Below, piece after piece: positions 17,598 to 25,836 of a stretch of 46,321 nt of DNA. Every line of letters begins with the position of its first letter. Within the stretch, counting starts at the first letter, position 1. The position numbers were made by a program, and so were the translations under genes. This stretch comes from Collinsella sp. GTDB taxonomy: Bacteria; Actinomycetota; Coriobacteriia; Coriobacteriales; Coriobacteriaceae. The stretch covers positions 1 through 46,321 of the forward strand of contig DXMU01000006.1 in assembly GCA_019414025.1 (NCBI GenBank), in the 5' to 3' direction. The notes under the pieces are model-generated. The model saw only the letters and a program-made list of their open reading frames with translations, was not told where the DNA came from and did not search any database.

Positions 17598-17622
17598 AAG
17601 ATAACTTATCTTATACAAGATA
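17598..17622 (-). promoter_or_regulatory. Triple half-site operator candidate upstream of the HipA-like gene
   Basis: AAGATA (17598-17603), TATCTT (17607-17612) and AAGATA (17617-17622) alternate in orientation with 3- and 4-bp gaps, forming two overlapping palindromes. They are 35-60 bp upstream of the chosen start and lie in an AT-rich stretch that should hold the promoter. This fits autoregulation by the fused helix-turn-helix. Confidence 0.5.
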
Positions 17623-17646
17623 ATACTAAACGGACTGAATTGAAAA

Positions 17647-17668
17647 AAGGCCCGAAAAATCGGGCCTT
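17647..17668 (-). terminator. Intrinsic terminator of the M42 peptidase gene
   Basis: A perfect 9-bp stem AAGGCCCGA/TCGGGCCTT with an AAAA loop, followed on the minus strand by a run of T. It lies 33 bp after the stop of the gene at 17701-18744. Confidence 0.9.
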
Positions 17669-17700
17669 AGTGATTGCTCGGCTGAGTTACGGACTGCCCC

Positions 17701-18744
17701 TTAGCGCTGCACGTAGGCGCGAACCAGCTCGTAGGTATTGCGCACACCGTCGGTGTGGCTGCGTTCGTAGTTGTGGCTCGCGTACACGCCGGGGCCGATC
17801 AGGCCATGGCGAATGTCGTAACCGGCCGAAAGCGTGGCCTCGACGTCCGAGCCGTAATGCGGGTACACATCGATGGCGTAATCGAGTTCAAGCTCGCGCG
17901 CGATGTTGGACAGCGTGGTCACCAGGTCGTAGTTGTACGGACCGCCCGAATCCTTGGCGCAAATCGACACCATGCGCTCGGTGCAGCCCAGGTCGTCGCC
18001 CACGCAGCCCATGTCCACGCTGATCATCTCGCGCGTATCAGCCGGCACAAAGGCACCGCCGTGGCCGACCTCCTCGTACACGGTAAAGAGCAGCGACACC
18101 TTGCGCGAAAGGGTCACCTCGCCGCCAGCAACGGCGCGAGCCAGACCCAGCAGAATCGACGCGGACAGCTTGTCGTCAAGGAAGCGGCTCTTGATGTAGC
18201 CGCTCTCCGTCACCGTGGTGCGCGGATCCATAGCGATGATGTCTCCGGTCTGAATGCCCAGCTCGAGCACGTCGTCCTTGCTGTCGACGTTCTCGTCGAG
18301 CAGGATTTCCATGTTCTTCTCGATGGTCTTGACCGGCTCATCGGCCACATGCGCCGAAGGCTCGGTATTGAGAACCACACCCGTGTAGACATTGCCATCG
18401 CGCGTGTAAACGGTGCAGTTCTCGCCATCGGCCGTAGACCACTGATGCCCGCCAAGCGTCGTGGGACGCAGGCGACCATTGTCCTTGATGGAGCGCACCA
18501 TGGCGCCCAGGGTATCGACATGGCTCGCCAACACCAGCGGCTCGCCCTCGCCGCCAAGCTCAACCAACACGTTGCCCTTATTGGAGCGCTCGGGGCCAAA
18601 GCCCATATCGCGCAACGTTTCCATTAGATAGTCAGTAGCCGCACGGGTATAGCCCGTAGGTGAAGCAATAGAAGTCAGCGTCTTCAACTGGTCAGTAATA
18701 TAGGAGAGCGTCTCCTCTAGAGAAGCATCAACATTAGAAGCCAT
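17701..18744 (-). CDS. M42-family metallo-aminopeptidase
   Basis: Cytosolic dinuclear metal aminopeptidase related to PepA/FrvX/YsdC, 347 residues. Likely metal ligands and catalytic residues are His in LASHVDTLG, Asp in SRFLDDKLSA, the Glu pair in YEEVGHGG, Asp in SVDMG and His in YASHNYERSH. PTGYT near the N-terminus is also typical. The start at 18744 gives GGAAGG with 6-nt spacing; the ATG at 18750 would touch the ribosome site. It is monocistronic, with its own terminator, and its physiological peptide substrate cannot be read from sequence. Confidence 0.92.
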   Translation of the reverse strand: MASNVDASLEETLSYITDQLKTLTSIASPTGYTRAATDYLMETLRDMGFGPERSNKGNVLVELGGEGEPLVLASHVDTLGAMVRSIKDNGRLRPTTLGGHQWSTADGENCTVYTRDGNVYTGVVLNTEPSAHVADEPVKTIEKNMEILLDENVDSKDDVLELGIQTGDIIAMDPRTTVTESGYIKSRFLDDKLSASILLGLARAVAGGEVTLSRKVSLLFTVYEEVGHGGAFVPADTREMISVDMGCVGDDLGCTERMVSICAKDSGGPYNYDLVTTLSNIARELELDYAIDVYPHYGSDVEATLSAGYDIRHGLIGPGVYASHNYERSHTDGVRNTYELVRAYVQR

Positions 18745-18953
18745 ATGCATCCTTCCAAGTAAAACTAAGACCGAGCCCCGATTTTAACCGTTCTGCACGT
18801 GCAATACTCTAGAAACCGAGCCGACTCCAGACGTCCCCGCACCGGTTTTGTGCACGCGCTCGGTTTACAGTCCCAATCTTGCATAAATCCTATCGGTATC
18901 TGCATAAATATGAGGCATCTATTTGCTTCGTCTCAGGGTACCCCACCTTGGAC

Positions 18954-19190
18954 CGTGCAAAATACGGAGTATTCAGCACCGTGGACCCCGTCAGCCCCAT
19001 CGCAAACGGCAAAGCGACGCGGTTACAGCAGTGTTGCAGGCCGGCGCAAACCAAAAAACGCGGCGACAGCCATCTCCGCCCATCGATAGCCCGCCCACAA
19101 GGGCTGTCGATGGGCGCCTGCGGGCCACTGCGGCCCATTCACAACGTTATGCATTTTTCAAAGCTTGCTGAATACTCCCAAAAATGCACG
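18954..19190. repeat. 237-bp element with 25-bp terminal inverted repeats (family D, copy 1)
   Basis: The left end 18954-18978 (CGTGCAAAATACGGAGTATT onwards) and the right end 19166-19190 are inverted copies with a few mismatches, differing mainly in an A/T tract. A conserved GGTACCCCA block precedes the left end. The interior has a strong hairpin (about 19078-19118, CGCCCATCGA...TCGATGGGCG) and no gene. A second copy of nearly equal length lies at 31592-31826 with a different interior. Confidence 0.65.
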
Positions 19191-19269
19191 CTGGGAAGTG
19201 CACCACCTATCCGCAGCGGGCAGCATGCCTTGGTTTTGCCCATCTTGGGGCATCGGCGCGGCACAAAAA

Positions 19270-19296
19270 GCCCCGCCGCGCGTAGCACGGCGGGGC
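19270..19296 (-). terminator. Intrinsic terminator of the alcohol dehydrogenase gene
   Basis: A 9-bp stem GCCCCGCCG/CGGCGGGGC, followed on the minus strand by TTTTTG, 53 bp after the stop codon at 19350. Confidence 0.9.
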
Positions 19297-19349
19297 CAGC
19301 AGCAAGTCAAAAGACCATACGCCTACGGGCGAAGGACCACCAAACTGGG

Positions 19350-20516
19350 CTAGGCAGCCGGGCAGATCTTCTTGAAGAGCTCGATGACGTCGTCGAGCGT
19401 TGCCTCGCGCGGGTTGCCCGGGAAGCAGGCGTCGGCCATGGCGTCCTTGGCCAGGACCTCAATCTCGTCAGCCTTCATGGCCTCGCAGACGTGCGGGATG
19501 TTGACGTCGGCGGAAAGCTGCTTGACGGCGGCGATGGCGGCGTCGGCAGCCTCGTCGGTGCTCATGCCCGTGGTGTCAACGCCCATGGCGACGGCAACCT
19601 TGGCCAGGCGCTCAGCGCAAACCGGCTTGTTAAACTCCATGGCGATCGGCAGCAGCATGGCGCAAGCGACGCCGTGCGGAGTGTCGTAGTGGGCAGACAG
19701 GGTGTGAGCCATGGCATGGTCGATGCCCAGGCCGACGTTGGAGAAGCCCATGCCGGCGACATACTGGCCAAGAGCCATGCCCTCGCGGCCGGAGCCGGGC
19801 TGACCAGACTTGGCCTCGGCAACGGAGTCGCGCAGGTTCTCGCTGATCAGCTTAATGGCCTCAAAGTGGAACATGTCGGAGAGCTCCCAAGCGCCCTTGG
19901 TGGTGTAGCCCTCGATGGCGTGGGTCAGAGCGTCCATGCCGGTGGAAGCGGTCAGGCCGGCGGGCATGGAAGCCATCATGTCGGGGTCGACGACGGCGAC
20001 CTCGGGGGCGTCGTTGGTATCGACGCACACAAACTTGCGGACCTTCTCGGGGTCGGTGATAACGTAGTTGATGGTCACCTCGGCGGCAGTACCGGCGGTC
20101 GTCGGCACGGCGATGGTGAACACAGCGTGGTTCTTAGTCGGAGCAACGCCCTCGAGGCTGCGGACATCGGCGAACTCGGGGTTGTTGATGATGATGCCGA
20201 TAGCCTTGGCGGTGTCCATGGAGGAGCCACCACCGATGGTCACGATAGCGTCAGCCTCGGCGGCCTTAAAGGCCTCGACGCCGTCCTTGACGTTCTGGAT
20301 GGTGGGGTTGGGCTTAATCTCGGAGTAGAGGCTCCAAGCAATACCGGCGGCGTCGAGCTCGTCGGTTACCTTGGCGGTAACGCCAAACTTGACCAGATCG
20401 GGGTCGGAGCAGACGAAGATCTTCTTGTAGCCACGACGCTGGAGCTCGCCGGGGATCTCCTTGATGGCGCCAGAACCATGATAAGAAATGGTGTTGAGAA
20501 CGAAACGATTAGCCAT
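19350..20516 (-). CDS. fucO: Iron-containing alcohol dehydrogenase, lactaldehyde reductase type
   Basis: NAD-dependent group III alcohol dehydrogenase of 388 residues, close to the 382-383 of FucO. FucO reduces L-lactaldehyde to 1,2-propanediol during fucose or rhamnose use. The GGGSSMDTAKA motif binds the cofactor. Metal ligands are expected in GMDALTHAIEGY and in GIDHAMAHTLSAHYDTPHG. VPTTAGTAAEVT is also characteristic. The ATG at 20516 has GGGAGG 7 nt upstream and is preferred over the upstream in-frame start at 20558. No fucose or rhamnose genes are adjacent, so the exact substrate remains open; related enzymes act on butanol or 1,3-propanediol. Confidence 0.88.
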   Translation of the reverse strand: MANRFVLNTISYHGSGAIKEIPGELQRRGYKKIFVCSDPDLVKFGVTAKVTDELDAAGIAWSLYSEIKPNPTIQNVKDGVEAFKAAEADAIVTIGGGSSMDTAKAIGIIINNPEFADVRSLEGVAPTKNHAVFTIAVPTTAGTAAEVTINYVITDPEKVRKFVCVDTNDAPEVAVVDPDMMASMPAGLTASTGMDALTHAIEGYTTKGAWELSDMFHFEAIKLISENLRDSVAEAKSGQPGSGREGMALGQYVAGMGFSNVGLGIDHAMAHTLSAHYDTPHGVACAMLLPIAMEFNKPVCAERLAKVAVAMGVDTTGMSTDEAADAAIAAVKQLSADVNIPHVCEAMKADEIEVLAKDAMADACFPGNPREATLDDVIELFKKICPAA

Positions 20517-20616
20517 TGATAGCCTCCCATCGTGTGCGGGGCACCCATTACGCCCCACGCTATGAGTCCCATCCTAACGCTTTTGAAACAAAAAAAGCAT
20601 GAGAACGTCAAAAGTG

Positions 20617-20630
20617 TTAAAGCGTTTCAA
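20617..20630 (-). promoter_or_regulatory. LacI/CcpA-like operator candidate in the dehydrogenase leader
   Basis: TTAAAGCGTTTCAA is a partial palindrome around CG, like LacI-family or catabolite-control sites. A related CTAACGCTTTTGAAAC lies about 50 bp closer to the gene. A minus-strand TATAAT box is at 20680-20685. A function is inference. Confidence 0.35.
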
Positions 20631-20792
20631 CATAATAACGGAGCCCCAGTCCTTCCCTCCCGACTGCAGCGAAGGCTAGATTATAGGAGCAATTGCCCAA
20701 AGAATACGACCAACTCAGTCTATAAATTGTTTCTGTTTTAGCAATATATGTTTGACAATACGTTTATAAAAGGATACTTTATAATAATTAAT

Positions 20793-20948
20793 ATGCATGC
20801 AGCAAATAGTGTCATTCATTTTGTTAGAAATTGCCCATGCGGTTATTGCAGCTGCATGTACTGCAACATACAGCGTAATTCTCCGCACGAAGCAGAAGAC
20901 GGTTCCAATTCGATCGAGGCGATGACGCGTGATGGCTACTGGTCCTAA
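20793..20948 (+). CDS. Possible Cys-rich micropeptide (51 aa)
   Basis: A 51-residue open frame with a dense cysteine cluster NCPCGYCSCMYC (residues 13-24), which looks like a metal-binding knuckle. It overlaps the start of the next gene by about 17 bp, a typical sign of coupled translation. There is no good ribosome site before the ATG. A TTGACA box at 20752-20757 and a TATAAT at 20780-20785 lie just upstream, but their 22-bp spacing is poor; with that -10 the mRNA would be almost leaderless. The frame could start earlier (20748). Base composition is AT-rich, unlike the surroundings. I do not recognise a family, and this may be a chance frame. Confidence 0.35.
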   Translation: MHAANSVIHFVRNCPCGYCSCMYCNIQRNSPHEAEDGSNSIEAMTRDGYWS

Positions 20949-21468
20949 ATCGAGCAAGACGGCTACAAACGAATATCGAATCTCAATTGAAGGTAACCCT
21001 TATCCGCATGCTCTGGCTCTCGTCAACCCAGCGGGAGACAACCTCAACATCAAAAGACATGGGTTCACGGGTCCACTAGGACAGCTATTGAGTCTTAAAT
21101 ACACCGTTTATGACGATGCAAATGAAAAGCTCTTTACTGTCGTCGACGGTGGTTTTAGTAACATGCCCAGGGTTGCGCTCATCATCGAACACAAGGAAGT
21201 TGCGGTGTTCGATTATGGCCTAAACAGACTTGAGATGAAGTGCGTAACGAACATACCGAATTACACAATAAAAGGTAACTTCCTATTTGGAGATTACGAT
21301 ATATTCAGTCAACGGGAAGTGAAGCTATCTTCAGTTAACGTCCTTCAATGTGATAAACAATCGTGCTTTAACATACAGGTTTTGGATAAAGCCGAATTAG
21401 CCGCCGCAATTGGAATACCCACAGCCATTGCCCTTCTGAGGGCTCGGATTGAAGAGCATCTCGAATAA
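20932..21468 (+). CDS. LURP-one/YxjI-like protein
   Basis: A 178-residue protein of mostly predicted beta strands. The layout (a strand pair with YTVYDDANEKLFTVVDG, then IIEHKEVAVFDYGLNRLEMKCV, then YTIKGNFLFGDYDIF) resembles the tubby-like LURP-one-related fold of YxjI proteins, whose bacterial function is unknown. The assignment rests on pattern only. The start is uncertain: GAGG at 20916-20919 lies 12 nt from the ATG used here and 9 nt from a GTG at 20929. The gene is AT-richer and uses more A/T-ending codons than its neighbours, suggesting recent transfer. It follows the possible micropeptide and is convergent with the DUF1275 gene. Confidence 0.6.
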   Translation: MATGPKSSKTATNEYRISIEGNPYPHALALVNPAGDNLNIKRHGFTGPLGQLLSLKYTVYDDANEKLFTVVDGGFSNMPRVALIIEHKEVAVFDYGLNRLEMKCVTNIPNYTIKGNFLFGDYDIFSQREVKLSSVNVLQCDKQSCFNIQVLDKAELAAAIGIPTAIALLRARIEEHLE

Positions 21469-21494
21469 ATTGCAAAAAGCAGTTCGTAACAACA

Positions 21495-21528
21495 TTCAGG
21501 AGCTAGATAGTTTTTTCTGGCTCCTGAA
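21495..21528 (+). terminator. Hairpin after the LURP-like gene, probable terminator
   Basis: TTCAGGAGC (21495-21503) pairs with GCTCCTGAA (21520-21528). The T-run lies in the loop rather than after the stem, so termination is uncertain. Confidence 0.4.
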
Positions 21529-21554
21529 GCTGTACTACATAGAGATGAAAAAAC

Positions 21555-21587
21555 AATGCGGCAAAGGGACAACCCCTCTGCCGCATT
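21555..21587 (-). terminator. Intrinsic terminator of the DUF1275 gene
   Basis: A 9-bp stem AATGCGGCA/TGCCGCATT, followed on the minus strand by GTTTTTTC, starting 3 bp after the stop codon at 21591. Confidence 0.88.
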
Positions 21588-21590
21588 CGG

Positions 21591-22307
21591 TTACTTTCGA
21601 CAGCCCTCTTTCCAAGCCTCTGCCGCAAGCTTCCAGCGAAAACGCAAGTCGCGCTCGCGGTCGATAAACATGATGGCAAACGCGACAAACAGCAGCACGC
21701 TCGCCACGACGATGGCGTGCAGGCCCATGCGCTCAATACACCAGTTGCCCAACACGGCGCCAAACACAAAGGTAAAGATCACGCCAAAGTACAGCAGGCC
21801 GTTTTCCAAAAAGCCGCGCTTGTGGGTAATGATGTAGTCGTCCACGTTTTGCAAGGCATTACGGAGGTTGCCGATACACATGGTCGTGGCGATGCCGTGT
21901 CCATGAATCTTGCGGAAACTCTCGACCTGCATACCGCAGGCAAACGAAGTAAGGCAGTTGGCGAGCAGGTTGAAATCGCCGCCCGGGATAAAGCTCACGC
22001 CCAGCAAGATGACGGCTTCAAAGAACACCGTCACCTGGCGCCAGTGAATCACGCTGCCAAACCGCTCGTGTACCAAGTCGGCAAGCATAATGCCCACGGC
22101 AAACGACACCACGGGGAAGAAATAGCGTCCCGCGAGCGCCCAATTGCCCTCCGAGATGCTCACGCCCACCAGCAGGATATTGCCTGTCTGCGCGTTGGCG
22201 AAAACATGGTCGCGCCCAATGTACGAATACACATCCATAAAGCCACCGGCGAGCGCCAAGATGATGCCCAGCTCAATGGACTCCGATATCTGTTTGGCAC
22301 GCTGCAT
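21591..22307 (-). CDS. DUF1275 (YoaK-family) membrane protein
   Basis: A 238-residue integral membrane protein with about six hydrophobic segments. The start LGIILALAGGFMDVYSYIGRDHVFANAQTGN (in two parts) carries the GGFMDVYSY and FANAQTGN motifs of the YoaK/DUF1275 family. ECMQ-like SFACGMQVESFRKIHG and TTMCIGNLRNAL are also family-typical. Function is unknown in this family; a transport role has been suggested. The ATG at 22307 has AGGAGG about 10 nt upstream. The open frame extends upstream to 22556, but that part has no ribosome site and overlaps the ygiQ promoter. It diverges from the radical SAM gene. Confidence 0.9.
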   Translation of the reverse strand: MQRAKQISESIELGIILALAGGFMDVYSYIGRDHVFANAQTGNILLVGVSISEGNWALAGRYFFPVVSFAVGIMLADLVHERFGSVIHWRQVTVFFEAVILLGVSFIPGGDFNLLANCLTSFACGMQVESFRKIHGHGIATTMCIGNLRNALQNVDDYIITHKRGFLENGLLYFGVIFTFVFGAVLGNWCIERMGLHAIVVASVLLFVAFAIMFIDRERDLRFRWKLAAEAWKEGCRK

Positions 22308-22503
22308 CGTCGTGCATCCTCCTTGTTGACGACTCTCTCGTGCGTTGGCGGAAACATAGCCGCCGTTCATACTGTAACCCATTGACAACATGGCGTGCGC
22401 GCGAGACGGGTTCTTCGACACGGGGATACACAGTCTGGAAACAAACGGCGGGCGCGGCGCCGACATCCGCATCGACGCGCCGATCCGCCAGCCAATGTAC
22501 TCC

Positions 22504-22538
22504 ACCAGTCTTTTTGGCGCCGTCCCAAAAAGACTGGT
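22504..22538. promoter_or_regulatory. Perfect 14-bp inverted repeat upstream of the radical SAM gene
   Basis: ACCAGTCTTTTTGG (22504-22517) and CCAAAAAGACTGGT (22525-22538) form a perfect dyad with a 7-nt centre. A TACAAT box (22539-22544) follows directly, with a TTGGCG box inside the dyad 19 bp upstream. This is consistent with an operator over the promoter of the gene starting at 22576. It could also act as a hairpin. Confidence 0.5.
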
Positions 22539-22575
22539 TACAATTACGTGCAACATACTAACAATGGGAGGAATT

Positions 22576-24726
22576 GTGGCAAAAAAGCCCCAGGACGCTC
22601 AGCACAACCATCACGGCAAGCATGCCCAGCGCGGCCAGCAGCAAAAACGCAGCGGTAAGGCGCAGGTCACGGCCGCCCCTGCCACCCGGGCCGCGCACAC
22701 CCAGGCAGCGCCCTCACGCCCCTGGCGACCGGGCCGCGATAAGTTCCTCCCCGTCAGCCGCGCCGACATGGATGCGCGCGGCTGGGACCAGTGCGACTTT
22801 GTCTACATCTGCGGCGACGCCTACGTGGACCATCCCAGCTTTGGTATGGCCATCATCAGCCGCGTCCTTGACGCGCACGGCTACAAGGTGGGTATCATCT
22901 GCCAGCCCGACTGGACCGACCCCGCCAGCATCACCGTGCTTGGCGAGCCGCGCCTGGGCTTTCTCGTCAGCGCCGGCAACATGGACTCCATGGTCAACCA
23001 CTATTCGGTGACCAAGCACCGCCGCCACACCGACGCCTATACCCCTGGTGGCGAGGAGGGGCGCCGTCCCAACCGTGCCGTCACGGTCTACGGCAACCTC
23101 ATCCGCCAGACGTTCAAGGACGCTCCCATCATTATCGGCGGCATCGAGGCGAGTCTGCGCCGCCTGGCCCACTACGACTACTGGCAGGACAAGCTCAAGC
23201 GCTCGGTACTGCTCGACTCGGGCGCCGACATCCTCATCTACGGCATGGGCGAGCACGCGATCGTCGAGATCGCCGACGCGCTCGACGCGGGACTGCCCGT
23301 CGATCAGATCACCTATATCAACGGCACCGTCTACCGCACGGGCTCGCTCGACGAGGTCTACGACTACGACCTGCTGCCCAGCTGGGACGACCTTACCGCC
23401 GACAAGCTCAACTACGCGCGCAGCTTTAACGTGCAGCAGCAGAACATGGACCCCATCACCGGACACCGCCTGGTAGAGCCCTACCCCAACAGCGTCTATG
23501 TGGTGCAGAACCCGCCATCGGCGACGCTCACCACCGACGAGATGGACGAGGTCGCCGAGCTCCCCTACGCCCGCGATTGGCATCCCGACTACGACGCGGC
23601 GGGCGGCGTGCCGGCCTTTGCCGAGATCAAGTTTTCCATTAGCTCCAACCGCGGCTGTTTTGGCGAGTGCTCGTTTTGCGCGCTCACCTTCCACCAGGGC
23701 CGCGTGCTGCAGATGCGCAGCCACGACTCAATCATGCGCGAGGCCGAACTGCTCACGCGCGATCCCGAGTTTAAGGGCTATATCAACGACGTGGGCGGAC
23801 CGACGGCCAACTTTAGCCGCCCGGCCTGCGACAAGCAGCTCAAACACGGCGTGTGCAAGAACAAGCGTTGCCTGTGGCCGAGCGTGTGCAAGAACATGGT
23901 GGTCGACGAGAGCGGCTACACGCAGCTGTTGCGCGACCTGCGCCAGCTGCCGGGCGTCAAAAAGGTCTTCGTGCGCAGCGGCATCCGTTTTGACTACACC
24001 ATGGCCGATGCCTCGGACGAGTTTTTGCGCGAGCTACTGGAACACCATGTCTCGGGCCAACTGCGCGTAGCGCCCGAGCACGTGAGCGACGCGGTACTGT
24101 CCGTGATGGGCAAGCCGAGCCGAGCTGTCTACGACGCATTCTGCCGTAAATTTGAACGCTTGAATCGCGAATACGGCCTTAAGCAGTACGTGGTGCCGTA
24201 TCTGATCTCGAGCCACCCCGGATCGACGATGAAGGAAGCCGTGGACCTCGCCGAGGCCGTGCGCGACATGGGCTACATGCCCGAGCAGGTGCAGGACTTC
24301 TACCCCACGCCGTCCACCATGTCGACGTGCATGTACTACACCGGCGTGGATCCGCGCACCATGGAGCCGATCTATGTGGCGCGCGACCCGCACGAAAAGG
24401 CCATGCAGCGCGCGCTCATCCAGTATCGCAAGCCCGAGAACTACAAGCTGGTGCGCGAGGCGCTGGAGAAGGCCGGACGTCGTGACCTGATCGGCTACAC
24501 CAAGCATTGCCTGATTCGCCCCGTGCCCCCGCGCCCGGGTGAGACATCTGCTGGCGCTGGGCATGGCACCGGCAAGAAGGGCGGCAAGCCGCATGGTGGC
24601 GGTGCCGGCAAGGGACCCAAGGGTAGCAAGGGGCACAGCGGCATGTCGCGCGCGCAAAACACTGCCGGGCGCAACCGTGCAGCTCAGGGGCGTCAGGGTG
24701 CCAACGGAGGCGGACGCCGCAACTAG
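22576..24726 (+). CDS. YgiQ-family radical SAM protein
   Basis: A 716-residue member of the YgiQ/UPF0313 family, of unknown substrate. The radical SAM cluster motif is CFGECSFCAL (C-x3-C-x2-C) within SSNRGCFGECSFCALTFHQG. The N-terminal FLPVSRADMDARGWDQCDFV and IIIGGIEASLRRLAHYDYWQDK are family signatures. The basic Gly/Lys-rich tail (about the last 60 residues, GKKGGKPHGGGAGKGPKG) could bind nucleic acid. I chose the GTG at 22576, preceded by GGGAGGA; an ATG four codons earlier lacks a ribosome site, and the open frame runs on to 22390. It overlaps the convergent protease gene by 4 bp. Confidence 0.92.
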   Translation: MAKKPQDAQHNHHGKHAQRGQQQKRSGKAQVTAAPATRAAHTQAAPSRPWRPGRDKFLPVSRADMDARGWDQCDFVYICGDAYVDHPSFGMAIISRVLDAHGYKVGIICQPDWTDPASITVLGEPRLGFLVSAGNMDSMVNHYSVTKHRRHTDAYTPGGEEGRRPNRAVTVYGNLIRQTFKDAPIIIGGIEASLRRLAHYDYWQDKLKRSVLLDSGADILIYGMGEHAIVEIADALDAGLPVDQITYINGTVYRTGSLDEVYDYDLLPSWDDLTADKLNYARSFNVQQQNMDPITGHRLVEPYPNSVYVVQNPPSATLTTDEMDEVAELPYARDWHPDYDAAGGVPAFAEIKFSISSNRGCFGECSFCALTFHQGRVLQMRSHDSIMREAELLTRDPEFKGYINDVGGPTANFSRPACDKQLKHGVCKNKRCLWPSVCKNMVVDESGYTQLLRDLRQLPGVKKVFVRSGIRFDYTMADASDEFLRELLEHHVSGQLRVAPEHVSDAVLSVMGKPSRAVYDAFCRKFERLNREYGLKQYVVPYLISSHPGSTMKEAVDLAEAVRDMGYMPEQVQDFYPTPSTMSTCMYYTGVDPRTMEPIYVARDPHEKAMQRALIQYRKPENYKLVREALEKAGRRDLIGYTKHCLIRPVPPRPGETSAGAGHGTGKKGGKPHGGGAGKGPKGSKGHSGMSRAQNTAGRNRAAQGRQGANGGGRRN

Positions 24727-25643
24727 CGTGGGAATGCGGTAGATGTGGTCGCAGCGCTCTGCTGGCACGCTTGGCGCAGCGAGCGCATTGCCTCCACCAG
24801 GATCACGCCGGCGATCGCGACCGTGATTATCACGTCGAGCGGCGTGTTCACAAACCACAGCAACGTCATGAGATACGACCCGGCGTTAAAGGCAAAATGC
24901 AGCAGGATCGTGTAGCGGAGCTTTCCGGTGGTCACGAGCACCCAGCCAAAGACCAGACCGGCGGCGCCGGCGTAGCAGCCCTGCACCCAATTCATATGCA
25001 TAAAGCCAAAGATGGCCGCCTGCAGCACAATCGCCGCGGCGATGCCTCGCTTGTCCGGCGCCGCCCAGGGCACCATGGCGACGCCTTGCGCCCGCGCGCG
25101 ACGCCGACGCTTCCAGAGCGGACGGCACTGCGGGTTAAATGCTCGGAGCGAAAACTCAAAAATGATACCGCGCACCAGCAGTTCCTCGCAAAACGGAGCG
25201 CCGAGCACCGTGGTCAGGACGGCCAGATAGCTCGTGTCGCCCATGCCCGTCTCCTCGACAAGTTCGCTGTAATCGGCCGCCGCCTCGGGCAACAGCGACA
25301 ACACAGCGTCGGTCACGTAGCCAACGACCACCTGCAGGGCAAGGCCGATTACGATAACGCAGGCGATGCGCTTCCATGCCTTGGCTGCTCCCCCGCCAAG
25401 CGGGCGCTCGCCCTGCCAGCGCGCCATAAACGAGCGCGGCCACAGATAACGCCACCACAGCAGCGCCATCAAAAACGACGCCATCTGCGCGGCAGCCTGA
25501 AGCAATTGAATATCGAGGTCGTCAATCGAAAAGCCCATGAACACCGACGCGACACCCAGAGCGGAAAACAAAACCACGCTCAGGGCAATATCTGCCGCGA
25601 CAACGCCTAAACAAGCAAGTGTCCACACCAACGCGTTGAGCAT
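24723..25643 (-). CDS. CPBP-family intramembrane metalloprotease
   Basis: A 306-residue membrane protein with about eight hydrophobic segments. The glutamic-type CAAX/bacteriocin-processing protease motifs are all present: EELLVRG (EExxxR), FGFMHMNW (FxxxH) and HFAFN (HxxxN). A basic loop (PLWKRRRRARAQG) lies between the first two. Such proteins act in prenyl-protein processing, bacteriocin self-immunity or regulated proteolysis; no bacteriocin genes lie here. The start has GGAGG 5 nt upstream. The 3' end overlaps the convergent radical SAM gene by 4 bp. Confidence 0.9.
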   Translation of the reverse strand: MLNALVWTLACLGVVAADIALSVVLFSALGVASVFMGFSIDDLDIQLLQAAAQMASFLMALLWWRYLWPRSFMARWQGERPLGGGAAKAWKRIACVIVIGLALQVVVGYVTDAVLSLLPEAAADYSELVEETGMGDTSYLAVLTTVLGAPFCEELLVRGIIFEFSLRAFNPQCRPLWKRRRRARAQGVAMVPWAAPDKRGIAAAIVLQAAIFGFMHMNWVQGCYAGAAGLVFGWVLVTTGKLRYTILLHFAFNAGSYLMTLLWFVNTPLDVIITVAIAGVILVEAMRSLRQACQQSAATTSTAFPR

Positions 25644-25702
25644 GCCAGCCTCCTCAAGAACCGTTCCCTAGTTCTACCACAAACTGGCAAAACACTGATC
25701 CC

Positions 25703-25759
25703 TTGGGGACAGAGGAAAACGGATCATTGTTGGTGCAAAGGAGCCAGGTTACTTTGCGC
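25703..25759. repeat. REP-like segment with GGGGACAG and GGTGC motifs (family B)
   Basis: Contains TTGGGGACAGAGG, TTGGTGCAAAGG and CCAGGTTACTTTGCGC, which match in pattern the GGGGACAGGT/GGTGC element at 41521-41604 and the hairpin at 12053-12083. It is non-coding and lies between the protease promoter and the terminator of the glucosidase operon. Confidence 0.4.
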
Positions 25760-25765
25760 AAAACG

Positions 25766-25805
25766 GCAATGCCCCGCCCACGCAATCACGTGGACGGGGC
25801 ATTGC
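25766..25805 (-). terminator. Terminator of the alpha-glucoside PTS operon
   Basis: A 17-bp stem with one mismatch (GCAATGCCCCGCCCACG against its complement at 25789-25805) and a 6-nt loop, followed on the minus strand by CGTTTTG. It lies 31 bp after the stop codon of the GH4 gene. Confidence 0.85.
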
Positions 25806-25836
25806 TCCAGGTATGCGGTCAGCGACCCTGTTGCTT

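Larger units (their letters stand above)
18745..19349. other. Intergenic region of about 600 bp without a convincing gene
   Basis: It holds the promoter of the M42 peptidase at its left, a 237-bp terminal-inverted-repeat element (18954-19190) in the middle, and the terminator of the alcohol dehydrogenase gene at 19270-19296. The long plus-strand open frame crossing it (18879-20519) is antisense to the dehydrogenase gene and has no ribosome site. Confidence 0.6.

Noticed and set aside
18879..20519. 546-codon plus-strand open frame
   Set aside because: It is antisense to the alcohol dehydrogenase gene and crosses a terminator hairpin; there are no family motifs.
24034..24858. 274-codon minus-strand frame
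   Set aside because: It is antisense to the radical SAM gene and overlaps the protease gene in another frame; no motifs.
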